Assembly: GCA_028279065.1 (NCBI GenBank)
Contig: JANQSY010000027.1
Span: 1-42,900, forward strand
Reading direction: 5' to 3'
Length of the DNA: 42,900 bases
Origin: Cytophagales bacterium
GTDB taxonomy: Bacteria > Bacteroidota > Bacteroidia > Cytophagales > CCMP332
Both the position numbers and the translations under genes were made by a program. This document shows positions 8,832 through 17,227 of this stretch, piece by piece. The stretch's first letter is position 1. The number at the start of each line of letters is the position of its first letter. A model generated the notes under the pieces. That model was not told the origin of the DNA and did no database searches. It saw nothing but the letters and a program-made list of their open reading frames with translations.

Positions 8832-9497
8832 TTGAGATCTCCCCTCCTCGCCCTGATCCGTAAGGATTTCCAGATCGAATGGCGGAACCGTTTTGTAATT
8901 TCCGGAGCACTTCTATACATCCTTTCCTCGGTTTTTGTAACCTATTTGAGCTTTGAAACCTCAGTAGCCCCTTTCAATAGCTCGACCTGGCAGACCTTGT
9001 TTTGGATCATTTTCATTTTTTCTGCTACCAACTTTGTTTCCAGGAGCTTCGCCAGGGAGGAGGATAGATCAAAGATCTACTACTATCAATTGGTCTCCCC
9101 TGAGGCCATGATCCTGGCAAAAAATATTTACAATACCCTTCTTCTTTTTATTCTAAGTGGTCTTACCTGGGCTATTTATTCCTTAGTCTTTGGCTCTCCT
9201 TTGAAGTTGGATTCCCTGTTTTTTATGCTTCTGTTCATAGCCTCTTTCTCCTTATCGTCATCACTAACTCTTATCTCGGCAATTGCATCCAAGGGGGCAA
9301 ACCAAAGCACCCTGATGGTGGTCCTGGGATTCCCGGTCCTTGTTCCGCAACTACTGCTTTTTATAAAATTGAGTTCATTATCAATGGTAGAATCCGGCTG
9401 GGAAAATGTAGGTCCGACATTGCTTATTCTTTTGGCAATTGACGCTATTTTATTGGCTCTGTCCTACATCCTATTTCCTTATCTTTGGCGGTCATAA
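8832..9497 (+). CDS. ccmB: Heme exporter CcmB (cytochrome c maturation)
   Basis: A 221-residue polytopic membrane protein matching CcmB: an N-terminal cytoplasmic stretch LIRKDFQIEWRNR typical of the family, then about six hydrophobic segments with a charged FAREEDRSKIYYYQLVSPE loop between helices 2 and 3. CcmB is the membrane partner of the ATPase CcmA in the ABC complex that releases holo-CcmE from CcmC. No ccmA is adjacent, so the ATPase must be encoded elsewhere if the system is complete. The start is TTG at 8832, one base after the preceding stop. Confidence 0.9.
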   Translation: MRSPLLALIRKDFQIEWRNRFVISGALLYILSSVFVTYLSFETSVAPFNSSTWQTLFWIIFIFSATNFVSRSFAREEDRSKIYYYQLVSPEAMILAKNIYNTLLLFILSGLTWAIYSLVFGSPLKLDSLFFMLLFIASFSLSSSLTLISAIASKGANQSTLMVVLGFPVLVPQLLLFIKLSSLSMVESGWENVGPTLLILLAIDAILLALSYILFPYLWRS

Positions 9498-9498
9498 A

Positions 9499-10173
9499 AT
9501 GAACGTAGCAGACCGCCCGGTTTTCAGGATAATCACACTCATTCTATTGCTTTACACCCTTATTGGAGGGTTATTGATGCCCGTCCCAAGGGTAGGCATA
9601 GTGAATGAAACAATAAGGAATCAATATTTCCATGTAAGCATGTGGTTCAGCATGATGTTGGTCCTAACCATATCTGTTGTGTTCTCCATACGCTACCTGA
9701 TGAATTCAGATGATATGGACGATATCAATGCTGTGGAATTCGCAAATTCCGGTTTGATACTCGGCATACTGGGGATCTGCACTGGAGCCCTGTGGGCCAA
9801 ATTCACCTGGGGAGCATATTGGAGTTCTGATCCAAAACAAAATGGGGCTGCGATTGCAATGTTGATATACCTGGGGTATCTCGTACTAAGGTCAAGTATC
9901 CAGGATGAACAAACCAGGGCAAGGGTCTCCTCTGTCTATAACATCTTCGCTTTTGCATCACTGGTCCCCCTGCTATACATCCTTCCCAGAATGACGGATT
10001 CACTTCATCCCGGTAGTGGAGGAAATCCGGGGTTCAACATTTATGATCTGGATAACAATATGAGGATGGTATTTTATCCTTCCATTTTTGCCTGGACCTT
10101 TCTATTTATCTGGATCAGCAGGTTGAGGATAAGAACCAGAATTGCAGAAAAAGCATTAATAGAATTGAGCTAG
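9499..10173 (+). CDS. ccmC: Heme handling protein CcmC
   Basis: A 224-residue membrane protein of the heme-handling family with about six helices. It has a tryptophan-rich periplasmic motif of the WWD type in a variant form (FTWGAYWSSDPKQNG), followed by YLGYLVLRS as in CcmC. Histidines suitable as heme ligands are visible before the motif (FHVSMWFSMM) and after it (DSLHPGSGGNPG). CcmC loads heme onto CcmE. ATG at 9499, one base after the ccmB stop, is preferred to earlier in-frame starts inside ccmB. The genes run B, C, D, E, F in the usual order. Confidence 0.9.
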   Translation: MNVADRPVFRIITLILLLYTLIGGLLMPVPRVGIVNETIRNQYFHVSMWFSMMLVLTISVVFSIRYLMNSDDMDDINAVEFANSGLILGILGICTGALWAKFTWGAYWSSDPKQNGAAIAMLIYLGYLVLRSSIQDEQTRARVSSVYNIFAFASLVPLLYILPRMTDSLHPGSGGNPGFNIYDLDNNMRMVFYPSIFAWTFLFIWISRLRIRTRIAEKALIELS

Positions 10174-10404
10174 ATGGGAAAAAGTAGAATTTTACTCTTT
10201 ATGCTGTTTACCCTGATTTCAGTATCACAGGCATTTGGCCAGGATGTGGAAATGGCTGATCTGATGAGGTCCAGTGGGAAGATTTATGTGGTTGTTGGTG
10301 TGATACTGATAATCTTTGGAGGAATTTTGTTTTACCTATTCCAAACAGGAAAAAAAGTCGATAAACTCGAATCAAGGATCAAGGAATTAGAAGATCAAAA
10401 ATGA
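10174..10404 (+). CDS. ccmD: CcmD-like small membrane protein
   Basis: A 76-residue protein with an N-terminal signal-like segment ending AFGQ, a single strong transmembrane helix (IYVVVGVILIIFGGILFYLF) and a basic, coiled cytoplasmic tail (KKVDKLESRIKELEDQK). This is the architecture of CcmD, which stabilises the CcmABC complex and helps release holo-CcmE. The cleavable signal is not found in the proteobacterial protein but is usual in Bacteroidota versions. It abuts ccmC and overlaps ccmE by four bases (ATGA). Identification rests on topology and gene order. Confidence 0.75.
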   Translation: MGKSRILLFMLFTLISVSQAFGQDVEMADLMRSSGKIYVVVGVILIIFGGILFYLFQTGKKVDKLESRIKELEDQK

Positions 10405-10808
10405 AGAAAACACATATCATAATTCTGGTCATTATAGCTGCAAGCATAGCCATAATCCTCTCCACCGCAGGAGATGCTAGTCAATATGTGAGTTTTGAAG
10501 AAGCAAGGGAACTTGCCGAAGAGGGGAATGATAAGCTGATCCATGTGGTAGGCGACCTTCCAAAGGATTCCGATGGAAATATCCTGGGGATGGATGAATC
10601 ACAAAAGGTCATGTTTTCCTTTGATCTGGTTGACATAAACCAGGAGGTAGGAAGGGTGATCTATCAGGAACCCAAACCAGTTGATTTTGAAAGGGCAGAA
10701 AAAGTTGTGGTGGTTGGAAAAATGGAGGGAGAGCATTTCAAAGCCGAAAAGATCTTAATGAAATGCCCTTCAAAGTACGTGGAAGATGAATTAACTGAAG
10801 CCTCTTAA
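10401..10808 (+). CDS. ccmE: Heme chaperone CcmE, Cys variant
   Basis: A 135-residue CcmE: an N-terminal membrane anchor (residues 5-22) followed by the OB-fold domain (VVGDLPKDSDGN ... KVVVVGKMEGEHFKAEKIL). In the canonical protein heme is bound covalently by His in an HxxxY motif. Here the motif reads LMKCPSKY, so Cys122 takes the place of His and Tyr126 is kept. CcmE with CxxxY is known from Desulfovibrio-type systems, so it is likely functional rather than degenerate. It receives heme from CcmC and delivers it to CcmF. The start overlaps ccmD and the stop overlaps ccmF (TAATG). Confidence 0.92.
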   Translation: MKKTHIIILVIIAASIAIILSTAGDASQYVSFEEARELAEEGNDKLIHVVGDLPKDSDGNILGMDESQKVMFSFDLVDINQEVGRVIYQEPKPVDFERAEKVVVVGKMEGEHFKAEKILMKCPSKYVEDELTEAS

Positions 10809-13327
10809 TGCTGCAATTACTTCCGGGCCAGTTAGGCCATTTCTTTGTCGTCGTTTGCTTTGTATTCGCTGCTGCATCTGCCCTGGTTTACTATTTGGGC
10901 CTAAGGGAAAAAGATCCCAAAAGAGCTCAAACCCTTACCCGCTTCGGTAGGTCGCTGTTCATAATTCATGCTATCGGGGCAATAGGAACAATTTCCTCCC
11001 TCTTCTACATCATATACCATCACCTCTACGAATATCATTACGCCTGGTCACATTCATCAAATAATCTCCCGGTTCATTATATGATCTCATGTTTCTGGGA
11101 GGGCCAGGAAGGGAGTTTCCTCCTTTGGATCTTCTGGCATGTGATGTTGGGAATTGGATTGATCAGTTTACACCCTAAGTGGGAAGCCCCGACCATGACG
11201 GTATTTATGATGGTCCAGGCTTTTCTTGGATCCATGATCCTCGGCGTAGTCATTCCCGGGATCGAACTAAAGATCGGCAGCTCACCATTTATCCTTCTGA
11301 GGGAATTTATGCAGGATGCCCCGATTTTCGCTTCTCAACCGGACTTCATCCCGGAGGATGGTACGGGCTTGAATCCCCTTTTGCAGAATTATTGGATGGT
11401 GATCCATCCCCCTATTACTTTCCTTGGTTTTGCTTCCTGCCTGGTTCCTTTTTCATTTATGATAGGAGGATTGCTTAAGGGAGACCCAAAGGGTTGGGTA
11501 AACTATGCTTTGCCCTGGGCCCTTTTTGCTTCGGCTTTTCTTGGATTGGGGATAATGATGGGTGGTTATTGGGCCTATGAGACCCTGAACTTCGGTGGTT
11601 ATTGGAACTGGGATCCCGTTGAAAATGCAGTTTACATTCCATGGTTGGTATTAGTGGCTTCAGTGCATACCCTATTTACTTCCAAAATGTATGGGAAGGC
11701 TCTTAAGGCCAGTATGATCCTGGTTACTTCCACTTTCATTTTAATTCTTTACTCCACTTTCCTTACCCGTTCGGGGGTTTTGGGAGACACATCGGTACAT
11801 TCGTTTACAGACCTCGGGCTTTCTGGCCAGCTTCTGATCTATCTGTTCTTTTTCACCCTTCTGGCGATCTGGATGATCGCTAGAAATTGGAAAAAGATCC
11901 CCGATCCTCATAAGGAGGTAAACGCTTATAGTAAGGAGTTCTGGGTGTTTATTGGGGTTTTCGCCTTGCTATTGGCTTCCTTCCAGGTCCTGATGACCAC
12001 TTCAATACCGGTTTATAATTCTATCGTTGAAGGGCTTGGAGGAAGTTCAAATCTTGCACCACCTGCTGATCCGATTGCCCATTATGGTAATGCACAGATC
12101 TGGTTCGCTATTGGCGTTGCTATCCTGTCAGCACTTGGTCCCTTCTTTTGGTGGAATAAGCTTGACCTGAAGGAATTGCGGAGCTATGCAACTCCTCCAC
12201 TGATCATCACATTGATCATATCTTCTGTCATAATGCTGGTGGCTCAGATCAGGTCCATTCCCTACATTCTTCTTCTGACAAGCGCCCTTTTTTCGATCAC
12301 GGCAAACGTCCTCACACTGCAAAGATTGCATAAGGCCGGATTAAGGTTATCCGGAGGTAGTCTTGCCCATATCGGCTTGGCAATAGTGCTGATCGGAATC
12401 TTGTTCTCCGCAGGTTACTCAAGGGTGGTTTCGGAAAACCTAAGTGGGAAGATCTATCATGAGGATTTTTCTGAAGAGATGAATCTGAAGAATGTTCTTC
12501 TATGGAGGGGAAAAACCTATAATATGGGTGATTATGAATTGACCTATCTGGGCCCAAGGTTGGAAACAAGAAAAGAAGGGATCATGATCGACCGCGACAG
12601 GGTGATAAATACATCGGATCCAAATTTTGTGATCCTTGATTACGAAGCGGAGGAACTTCAGGGCCTGGCTTCGATCAATGACACCATTGAGGTATTTGGG
12701 GAGAACAATTACTACGAGATCCGATTCAAGGTCGAGGAAGGAAAAGAGTTCACTCTTTTTCCGAGGGCACAGATCAATCCTGATATGGGAGGTCTATTGG
12801 CTTCCCCGGATATTAAGAAGTTCTTTGGAAAGGATCTATATACCCATGTTTCCTCGATCGTTGATCCAACGGAGCCTCCCGATTGGAAGACAGAACCTTC
12901 ATTCAAGGCCAAGCTTGGAGATACTCTTTTCTTAAAGGACCACCCGGCCATTTTTGAAAATGTAGAAACCATAGAGCAGATCGCAGGCCATACCCTTACT
13001 GAAGGGGATATTGGTGTGAAGGCAAGGATAAGGATAATAGCCCCGGGTGGGGAAAAGCTCTTGGAACCCATTTTTATTATTCATGACCAAATGATCGGCC
13101 GAATAGCAGACGAAAATCTTGGGCTGGGTATACGAATTACATTGATGGAGATCCTTCCTGATGAGAATGCCTTTGTTTTCAAATTTCAATCCGGTCAGGC
13201 CGATTACGTGATCCTGAAAGCAATGGAAAAACCATGGATAAATCTCCTTTGGGGCGGAACTCTTCTTTGTTTATTTGGAATAGTATTGGCCATGAGGAGG
13301 CGTTTTTCTGATGTAAGAAAAGAATAA
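10808..13327 (+). CDS. ccmF: Cytochrome c heme lyase CcmF
   Basis: An 839-residue membrane protein with about 14 hydrophobic segments. The WWD motif is strong (GGYWNWDPVENAVYIPWLV), preceded by HPPITFLGFAS with a likely heme-ligating His and followed by SVHTLFTSKMYGKALK. A large periplasmic domain occupies about residues 545-800 before a last helix. CcmF attaches heme to apocytochrome. The length exceeds the proteobacterial form (about 650) because of this periplasmic domain. No ccmG or ccmH lies in the cluster, as in other reduced Ccm systems. Start and stop both overlap neighbours by one base. Confidence 0.95.
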   Translation: MLQLLPGQLGHFFVVVCFVFAAASALVYYLGLREKDPKRAQTLTRFGRSLFIIHAIGAIGTISSLFYIIYHHLYEYHYAWSHSSNNLPVHYMISCFWEGQEGSFLLWIFWHVMLGIGLISLHPKWEAPTMTVFMMVQAFLGSMILGVVIPGIELKIGSSPFILLREFMQDAPIFASQPDFIPEDGTGLNPLLQNYWMVIHPPITFLGFASCLVPFSFMIGGLLKGDPKGWVNYALPWALFASAFLGLGIMMGGYWAYETLNFGGYWNWDPVENAVYIPWLVLVASVHTLFTSKMYGKALKASMILVTSTFILILYSTFLTRSGVLGDTSVHSFTDLGLSGQLLIYLFFFTLLAIWMIARNWKKIPDPHKEVNAYSKEFWVFIGVFALLLASFQVLMTTSIPVYNSIVEGLGGSSNLAPPADPIAHYGNAQIWFAIGVAILSALGPFFWWNKLDLKELRSYATPPLIITLIISSVIMLVAQIRSIPYILLLTSALFSITANVLTLQRLHKAGLRLSGGSLAHIGLAIVLIGILFSAGYSRVVSENLSGKIYHEDFSEEMNLKNVLLWRGKTYNMGDYELTYLGPRLETRKEGIMIDRDRVINTSDPNFVILDYEAEELQGLASINDTIEVFGENNYYEIRFKVEEGKEFTLFPRAQINPDMGGLLASPDIKKFFGKDLYTHVSSIVDPTEPPDWKTEPSFKAKLGDTLFLKDHPAIFENVETIEQIAGHTLTEGDIGVKARIRIIAPGGEKLLEPIFIIHDQMIGRIADENLGLGIRITLMEILPDENAFVFKFQSGQADYVILKAMEKPWINLLWGGTLLCLFGIVLAMRRRFSDVRKE

Positions 13328-14136
13328 TGCCCAAATCATACAATATCTCCCTGATCGGTGCAGGCAACCTGGGATGGAGCCTTGCGAAAAGCCTCGAAGA
13401 TGCGGGGCACACCATCAAAGAGGTATTTAGCCAAACAATTGAAAACGCAGAGGAGCTTTGCATGGAGCTTTATGACGCTGTACCTACCCAGGATCCTTCC
13501 TTTGAAAACTCCAATTCCCAGATCTTCCTCATCGCTATAAAGGACGATGCACTTCGGGAAGATCTTGACCAATTTTCCTTCCCGGGAAACGCAATAGTCG
13601 CACATTGTTCCGGGGTAACCGGAGTGGAGGTCCTTCAAGGATTGTCGGAGAATTCTGGAGTGCTTTATCCATTGCAATCCTTTACAAAAGGCAAAAAAAC
13701 CGATATGAAGAATGTCCCGATCTTGATCGAGGGCAACGATTATGATGCCTATGAGGCCATGGAATCTATTGGGAGATCATTAAGCAAGTCGGTTTTTAAA
13801 ACAACAGGTGAACAAAGAAGGATGATACACCTTTCAGCTGTTTTTGCATCTAACTTTACCAATTACCTTCTTCATATTGCAAAGGAAAAGCTGGGAAGTA
13901 CAGGTGTAAACATTGACATCTTGAAACCATTAGTGGTCTGGACAATTGAAAAAGCCTTCTCAATAGGTCCTGAGAACTCCCAGACCGGACCGGCTTTTAG
14001 AAAAGATTTTGATACCATAGATCAGCACCTGGAGATACTGAAGGAAGAGCCTCACCTGGTGGAATTGTATGAAAACTTTAGCCGACAGATAATGGACCTT
14101 GGAGATGAGCTTCAAAGTCGGGATTTAACGAATTAA
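13327..14136 (+). CDS. Rossmann-like / DUF2520 domain protein
   Basis: A 269-residue protein with an N-terminal Rossmann nucleotide-binding fold (ISLIGAGNLGWSLAKSLEDAGH, GxGxxG at about residues 10-15) and a helical C-terminal domain of the DUF2520 type (HLSAVFASNFTNYLL ... TGPAFRKDF). The family resembles NADP-dependent dehydrogenases such as ProC and ketopantoate reductase, but its substrate is not established. It is the last gene of the ccm operon (TAATG overlap with ccmF). No functional connection to cytochrome maturation is apparent. Confidence 0.85.
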   Translation: MPKSYNISLIGAGNLGWSLAKSLEDAGHTIKEVFSQTIENAEELCMELYDAVPTQDPSFENSNSQIFLIAIKDDALREDLDQFSFPGNAIVAHCSGVTGVEVLQGLSENSGVLYPLQSFTKGKKTDMKNVPILIEGNDYDAYEAMESIGRSLSKSVFKTTGEQRRMIHLSAVFASNFTNYLLHIAKEKLGSTGVNIDILKPLVVWTIEKAFSIGPENSQTGPAFRKDFDTIDQHLEILKEEPHLVELYENFSRQIMDLGDELQSRDLTN

Positions 14137-14215
14137 TAATCCTCCTCTCCCCTATTTTTCACAAATTTGCGCCCGCTTATTGGATCTTGGAGGATCAAAT
14201 CCCCTCTTTTTTCTG

Positions 14216-15325
14216 ATGAAAGATCGACTCTGGACAAATATTCTCTTACTTGGGGTTTCCCTATGGCTGTTCCTTTTCTCCGTCAGTCTTCTTGGCTATT
14301 CCGCTAAGAGCCTGGGCTCAGGATTTGCACAGGAATTGATCAATGCCACATCAAATCCTTTCATAGGGCTCTTCATTGGTCTTCTCAGTACTGCACTGAT
14401 CCAAAGCAGTTCAACAGTAACCTCTATGACCGTAGCATTTGTAGGAGCTGGAACTCTTCCCTTTTCCAGTGCCATTCCCATAGTCCTAGGTGCAAATATT
14501 GGGACAAGTCTGACAAGTACACTGGTGGCCCTGGCTCATATCACCAGTAGAAGTCAATTCAGGAGAGCATTTGCCACCGGTACTGCTCATGACCTCTTCA
14601 ATCTTCTGGGCACAGCAATAATCTTTCCTCTTCAATATTACTTTGGGATCCTTTCTGTCCCTGCCAAAGGAATAGGGGGAGTGATCGACCTTGGAACCAG
14701 GAATATACCGGGATTCAAGGATGGCAGCCCCGGAAGGTTCGAACAACTCAGTGAATTCCTTACCTACCTAATGGGGAACTATTCCTGGCTGGTGCTGATC
14801 CTGGCCATAGTTCTGATCTTTTTAAGCATTAGGATGATCACAAGGTTGATCCGATTGCTGTTTGTAAAAGAGAGTCAACGCCAGTTTGAGGAAAGCTTTT
14901 TTGGCAACAAGAAAAAAGCCTTTGGTTGGGGTATTCTGTCCACATCTCTTGTTCAATCAAGCTCTCTTACCACCTCTCTGACTGTCCCTCTTGTCGCAAC
15001 GGGAAAAGTCAGGTTTGGAAGAGCCATACCATTCATCATCGGAGCAAACATTGGAACTACCTTAACCGCATTAATAGCATCTCTTCAGCAATCCATCGAA
15101 GCAAGGGAGATCGCCATTGTTCATCTGCTTTTCAACCTGTTTTGTGCCTTAATATTCGTCCCTGGCTCACCATTGGGTAAACTGCATTCGTTTCTTGCGA
15201 TCAAGTTTGGAGAAATGGCTTACAGGGAAAGATTGATAGGGTTTGTTTATGTCCTCTTTTTCTTCTTTCTGCTTCCGTTTCTTTTGATCTTCCTTTCAGG
15301 TGGATTTGATTTCAACTCCTTATAG
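14216..15325 (+). CDS. Na/Pi cotransporter family protein
   Basis: A 369-residue membrane protein with the duplicated architecture of Na+-dependent phosphate transporters (SLC34/NptA-like): two inverted halves each carrying the QSSS motif (IQSSSTVTSMTVAFVGAG and VQSSSLTTSLTVPLVATG), each followed by a GANIGT repeat (VLGANIGTSLTS, IIGANIGTTLTA). It lacks the C-terminal PhoU-like domain found in longer homologues. The likely role is uptake of phosphate with sodium. ATG at 14216 is chosen; a TTG at 14180 is in frame but would place non-membrane residues in front. The sequence CAAATTTG at about 14163-14170 could be a one-mismatch -7 element, which also favours the later start. Confidence 0.88.
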   Translation: MKDRLWTNILLLGVSLWLFLFSVSLLGYSAKSLGSGFAQELINATSNPFIGLFIGLLSTALIQSSSTVTSMTVAFVGAGTLPFSSAIPIVLGANIGTSLTSTLVALAHITSRSQFRRAFATGTAHDLFNLLGTAIIFPLQYYFGILSVPAKGIGGVIDLGTRNIPGFKDGSPGRFEQLSEFLTYLMGNYSWLVLILAIVLIFLSIRMITRLIRLLFVKESQRQFEESFFGNKKKAFGWGILSTSLVQSSSLTTSLTVPLVATGKVRFGRAIPFIIGANIGTTLTALIASLQQSIEAREIAIVHLLFNLFCALIFVPGSPLGKLHSFLAIKFGEMAYRERLIGFVYVLFFFFLLPFLLIFLSGGFDFNSL

Positions 15326-15359
15326 GATAATTTTTCGATATTTGGTCAAAAGCCACCCG

Positions 15360-15698
15360 TTGAAAATAGAGAGCATTGATAAGTTAATCGAATCCATTTC
15401 CGGATACCTGGAAACCAGGCTGGAACTGGTCAAACTGGAGGTCCGGGAGGAGTTTGCCGGATTCATGATCAAGACTGTCATGGTGGTGATGGTTCTGATG
15501 TTGGCCATGTTCTTTGTATTCTTTGCAGGGATTGGGTGTGCCTTTTGGCTTAATGATCTCTTGCATTCTGAATACCTGGGTTGGCTCATCGTAGGCGGGG
15601 TTTTTCTCCTCAAGATCATAAGCATACTATTGCTCAAGTTCACAGAATCAGGCAACAGATTCCTTTCCAGAATCATTGAATTTTTAGTCCAGGATTGA
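15360..15698 (+). CDS. Holin-superfamily-like inner-membrane protein
   Basis: A small membrane protein of about 112 residues from TTG at 15360, or 132 from GTG at 15300, which overlaps the transporter gene. An amphipathic N-terminal helix (DKLIESISGYLETRLELVKLEV) precedes two transmembrane helices (about 15470-15555 and 15575-15630 in base coordinates) and a short basic tail. This is the layout of the Phage_holin_3_6/YqjE-like family, found in chromosomes as a stress-associated membrane protein and usually paired with a YtxH/YqjD-like partner, as here. There is no sign of a phage. The start is uncertain. Confidence 0.65.
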   Translation: MKIESIDKLIESISGYLETRLELVKLEVREEFAGFMIKTVMVVMVLMLAMFFVFFAGIGCAFWLNDLLHSEYLGWLIVGGVFLLKIISILLLKFTESGNRFLSRIIEFLVQD

Positions 15699-15702
15699 CC
15701 TA

Positions 15703-16041
15703 ATGGGGAAATTACAGGATAGAAAAGAAGAACTTAGGCTGAAGGCCCGGCGTTATGAGTCGGAAATCGAGGCTAACCTTCTGGAAACCAGGGAGGAAAT
15801 AGGAGATCTGTTAAAGAATATCCTTATTTCTACTGGGGCAGGGTTGGCGGTCTGGATGCTGGGTTCGGGTTTGGCCAGTCTTTTGGGAAAGAGCAAGAAG
15901 AGAAAGGGCCGATTCGGTAAGGCCATGGTTAATCTTGTCAGCCCCATGGCTGCTAAGGTCATAGTTGATCTGTTAAAGGATCAGGGAGAAAATGGAAGTG
16001 AAAAGCACAAGATCGATGTCGCTGCAAAAGAGGATAACTGA
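15703..16041 (+). CDS. YtxH/YqjD-like membrane-anchored coiled-coil protein
   Basis: A 112-residue protein: a charged coiled-coil N-terminus (KEELRLKARRYESEIEANLLETREEIGDLL), a hydrophobic helix (ILISTGAGLAVWMLGSGLASLLG), a strongly basic patch (KSKKRKGRFGK), then a second weakly hydrophobic stretch and an acidic end. It starts four bases after the holin-like gene, and such pairs are common in bacterial genomes, where the proteins bind the inner membrane and possibly ribosomes. I infer the family from topology and pairing; no catalytic motif is visible. Confidence 0.65.
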   Translation: MGKLQDRKEELRLKARRYESEIEANLLETREEIGDLLKNILISTGAGLAVWMLGSGLASLLGKSKKRKGRFGKAMVNLVSPMAAKVIVDLLKDQGENGSEKHKIDVAAKEDN

Positions 16042-16765
16042 AATCCAAAGAACCCAAAGCAAGGGTCTGGTTCTATTAATGGATCCGGATAAGTTGGAAG
16101 GGGTCCATTTGAAGCAACGATTGGAATTCGCAAAGGAATTTGCAGAATTTATTTTACTTGGAGGGAGCATGACCCATGAATTGATCGAACGGGAAACGAT
16201 CAAGGAGATCAGAGACATCACTGGAAAACCTGTCGTTCTCTTCCCTGCAGATAGCATGCATGTCCATCCCGATGCCGACGCGATACTTTTCCTGTCACTG
16301 CTTTCAGGAAGAAACCCGGAGTACCTTGTTGGGAAACAGGTTACTGCAACCCCTTTCATCCAAAAGACTGACCTGGAAGTTCTTCCTACCAGCTATATTT
16401 TGGTCGGGACCGGAAGACCTACCACTGCAGAATACATTACGCAGACCACTCCGGTCCCTGCAAATAAGCCGGAGATAGCCGCTACTACTGCTTTGGCCGG
16501 AGAATATCTGGGCAAAAGCCTTACTTACCTGGATGCGGGAAGCGGGGCTGAGAATCCAATCCCTCCTGAGGTAGTAAAGATGGTGCGTCAAAACACAAGC
16601 TTACCCCTCATAATTGGCGGGGGGATCCGGGAAGCAGATAAGGCTGAAGGGATACTCGAGGCTGGGGCAGATCTGATTGTCATCGGAAATCTAATGGAGG
16701 AAAACCCCGATGCGGGAATCGATATTGCACTGATGATCAAGGAGAATAGCCTTCCCCAAGATTGA
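16016..16765 (+). CDS. Geranylgeranylglyceryl phosphate synthase family protein
   Basis: A 249-residue TIM-barrel of the GGGP synthase/PcrB family. Diagnostic segments are LLMDPDK (Mg and phosphate region), LLGGSMT, the central YIxVGTGRPTTAE-like loop, TYLDAGSGAENPI, and the phosphate-binding IIGGGIRE and GADLIVIGN. The family joins a polyprenyl diphosphate to glycerol-1-phosphate, the first step of archaeal ether-lipid synthesis. Bacteroidota carry their own branch whose product is not settled. ATG at 16016 gives the family-like N-terminus; ATG at 15992 is an alternative. Either way it overlaps the YtxH-like gene, so the two are co-translated. Confidence 0.88.
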   Translation: MSLQKRITEIQRTQSKGLVLLMDPDKLEGVHLKQRLEFAKEFAEFILLGGSMTHELIERETIKEIRDITGKPVVLFPADSMHVHPDADAILFLSLLSGRNPEYLVGKQVTATPFIQKTDLEVLPTSYILVGTGRPTTAEYITQTTPVPANKPEIAATTALAGEYLGKSLTYLDAGSGAENPIPPEVVKMVRQNTSLPLIIGGGIREADKAEGILEAGADLIVIGNLMEENPDAGIDIALMIKENSLPQD

Positions 16766-16815
16766 GGAATTAAGGGAAATTCCCTAAATTATAGGCCTGC
16801 TTTGTTCGAAAACCT

Positions 16816-17175
16816 ATGAAATTACGGCCTAACGAATTGTTTCTCTATTATGATCCCAAATCCAATGTTGGAAAGCAGACCCTGGCCTATGCGAAGTCTA
16901 TGACCAGCCACATTCTCGATGTGGATTGGAACCAACAGGCCTTATCCAACACCCTTTGGAAGGAGATACTTGGATATCTAAATCTAAAGCCGAAAGAGGT
17001 CATGGATAGAAGCTCAAAATACTATGAGGAACATATCAAGGGACACGACATTGCAATGACGGGGCTTTTGGAGATCCTTATCCATTCACCCCAGATCATT
17101 AAGGGGCCAATAGCAGTCATGGGAAGGAAAGCGATCCTGGTAAAGACTCCGACAGATGTCTTAAAGGTTCATTAA
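16816..17175 (+). CDS. ArsC/Spx-fold protein lacking the catalytic cysteine
   Basis: A 119-residue protein with the thioredoxin-like ArsC/Spx layout: an initial strand ELFLYYDPKSNVGKQTLAYAKSM, a middle helical stretch LNLKPKEVMDRSSKYYEEHI, and the family-like end LLEILIHSPQIIKGPIAVMGRKAILVKTPTDVLK. The arsenate-reductase cysteine (CxxC/CxxS after the first strand) is absent; the corresponding loop reads DPKSNV, and the protein has no cysteine at all. It is therefore unlikely to reduce arsenate and may be a binding or regulatory member. It is transcribed alone, with a short palindrome (AGGGAAaTTCCCT, about 16772-16784) in the gap before it. Confidence 0.75.
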   Translation: MKLRPNELFLYYDPKSNVGKQTLAYAKSMTSHILDVDWNQQALSNTLWKEILGYLNLKPKEVMDRSSKYYEEHIKGHDIAMTGLLEILIHSPQIIKGPIAVMGRKAILVKTPTDVLKVH

Positions 17176-17209
17176 AAAAAAAGCCCCGTTAGTAACGGAG
17201 CCCTTTTTA
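17176..17209. terminator. Bidirectional terminator between arsC-like gene and nrdA
   Basis: A run of A, then CCGTT (17186-17190), loop AGT, AACGG (17194-17198), then CCC and TTTTT (17204-17208). The outer A-run and T-run can pair as well, with a small internal loop. It lies between convergent genes and has a U-run in either direction, so it can serve both. Confidence 0.6.
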
Positions 17210-17227
17210 TTACAACAGCTATGAAAT

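Noticed and set aside
14180-14215. TTG at 14180 as the start of the Na/Pi cotransporter
   Set aside because: It would add twelve residues not needed for the first helix and lies close to the likely transcription start; ATG at 14216 is better.
15300-15698. Phage origin for the holin-like gene
   Set aside because: No other phage gene is nearby; the holin-superfamily fold and YtxH-like partner are common in bacterial chromosomes.
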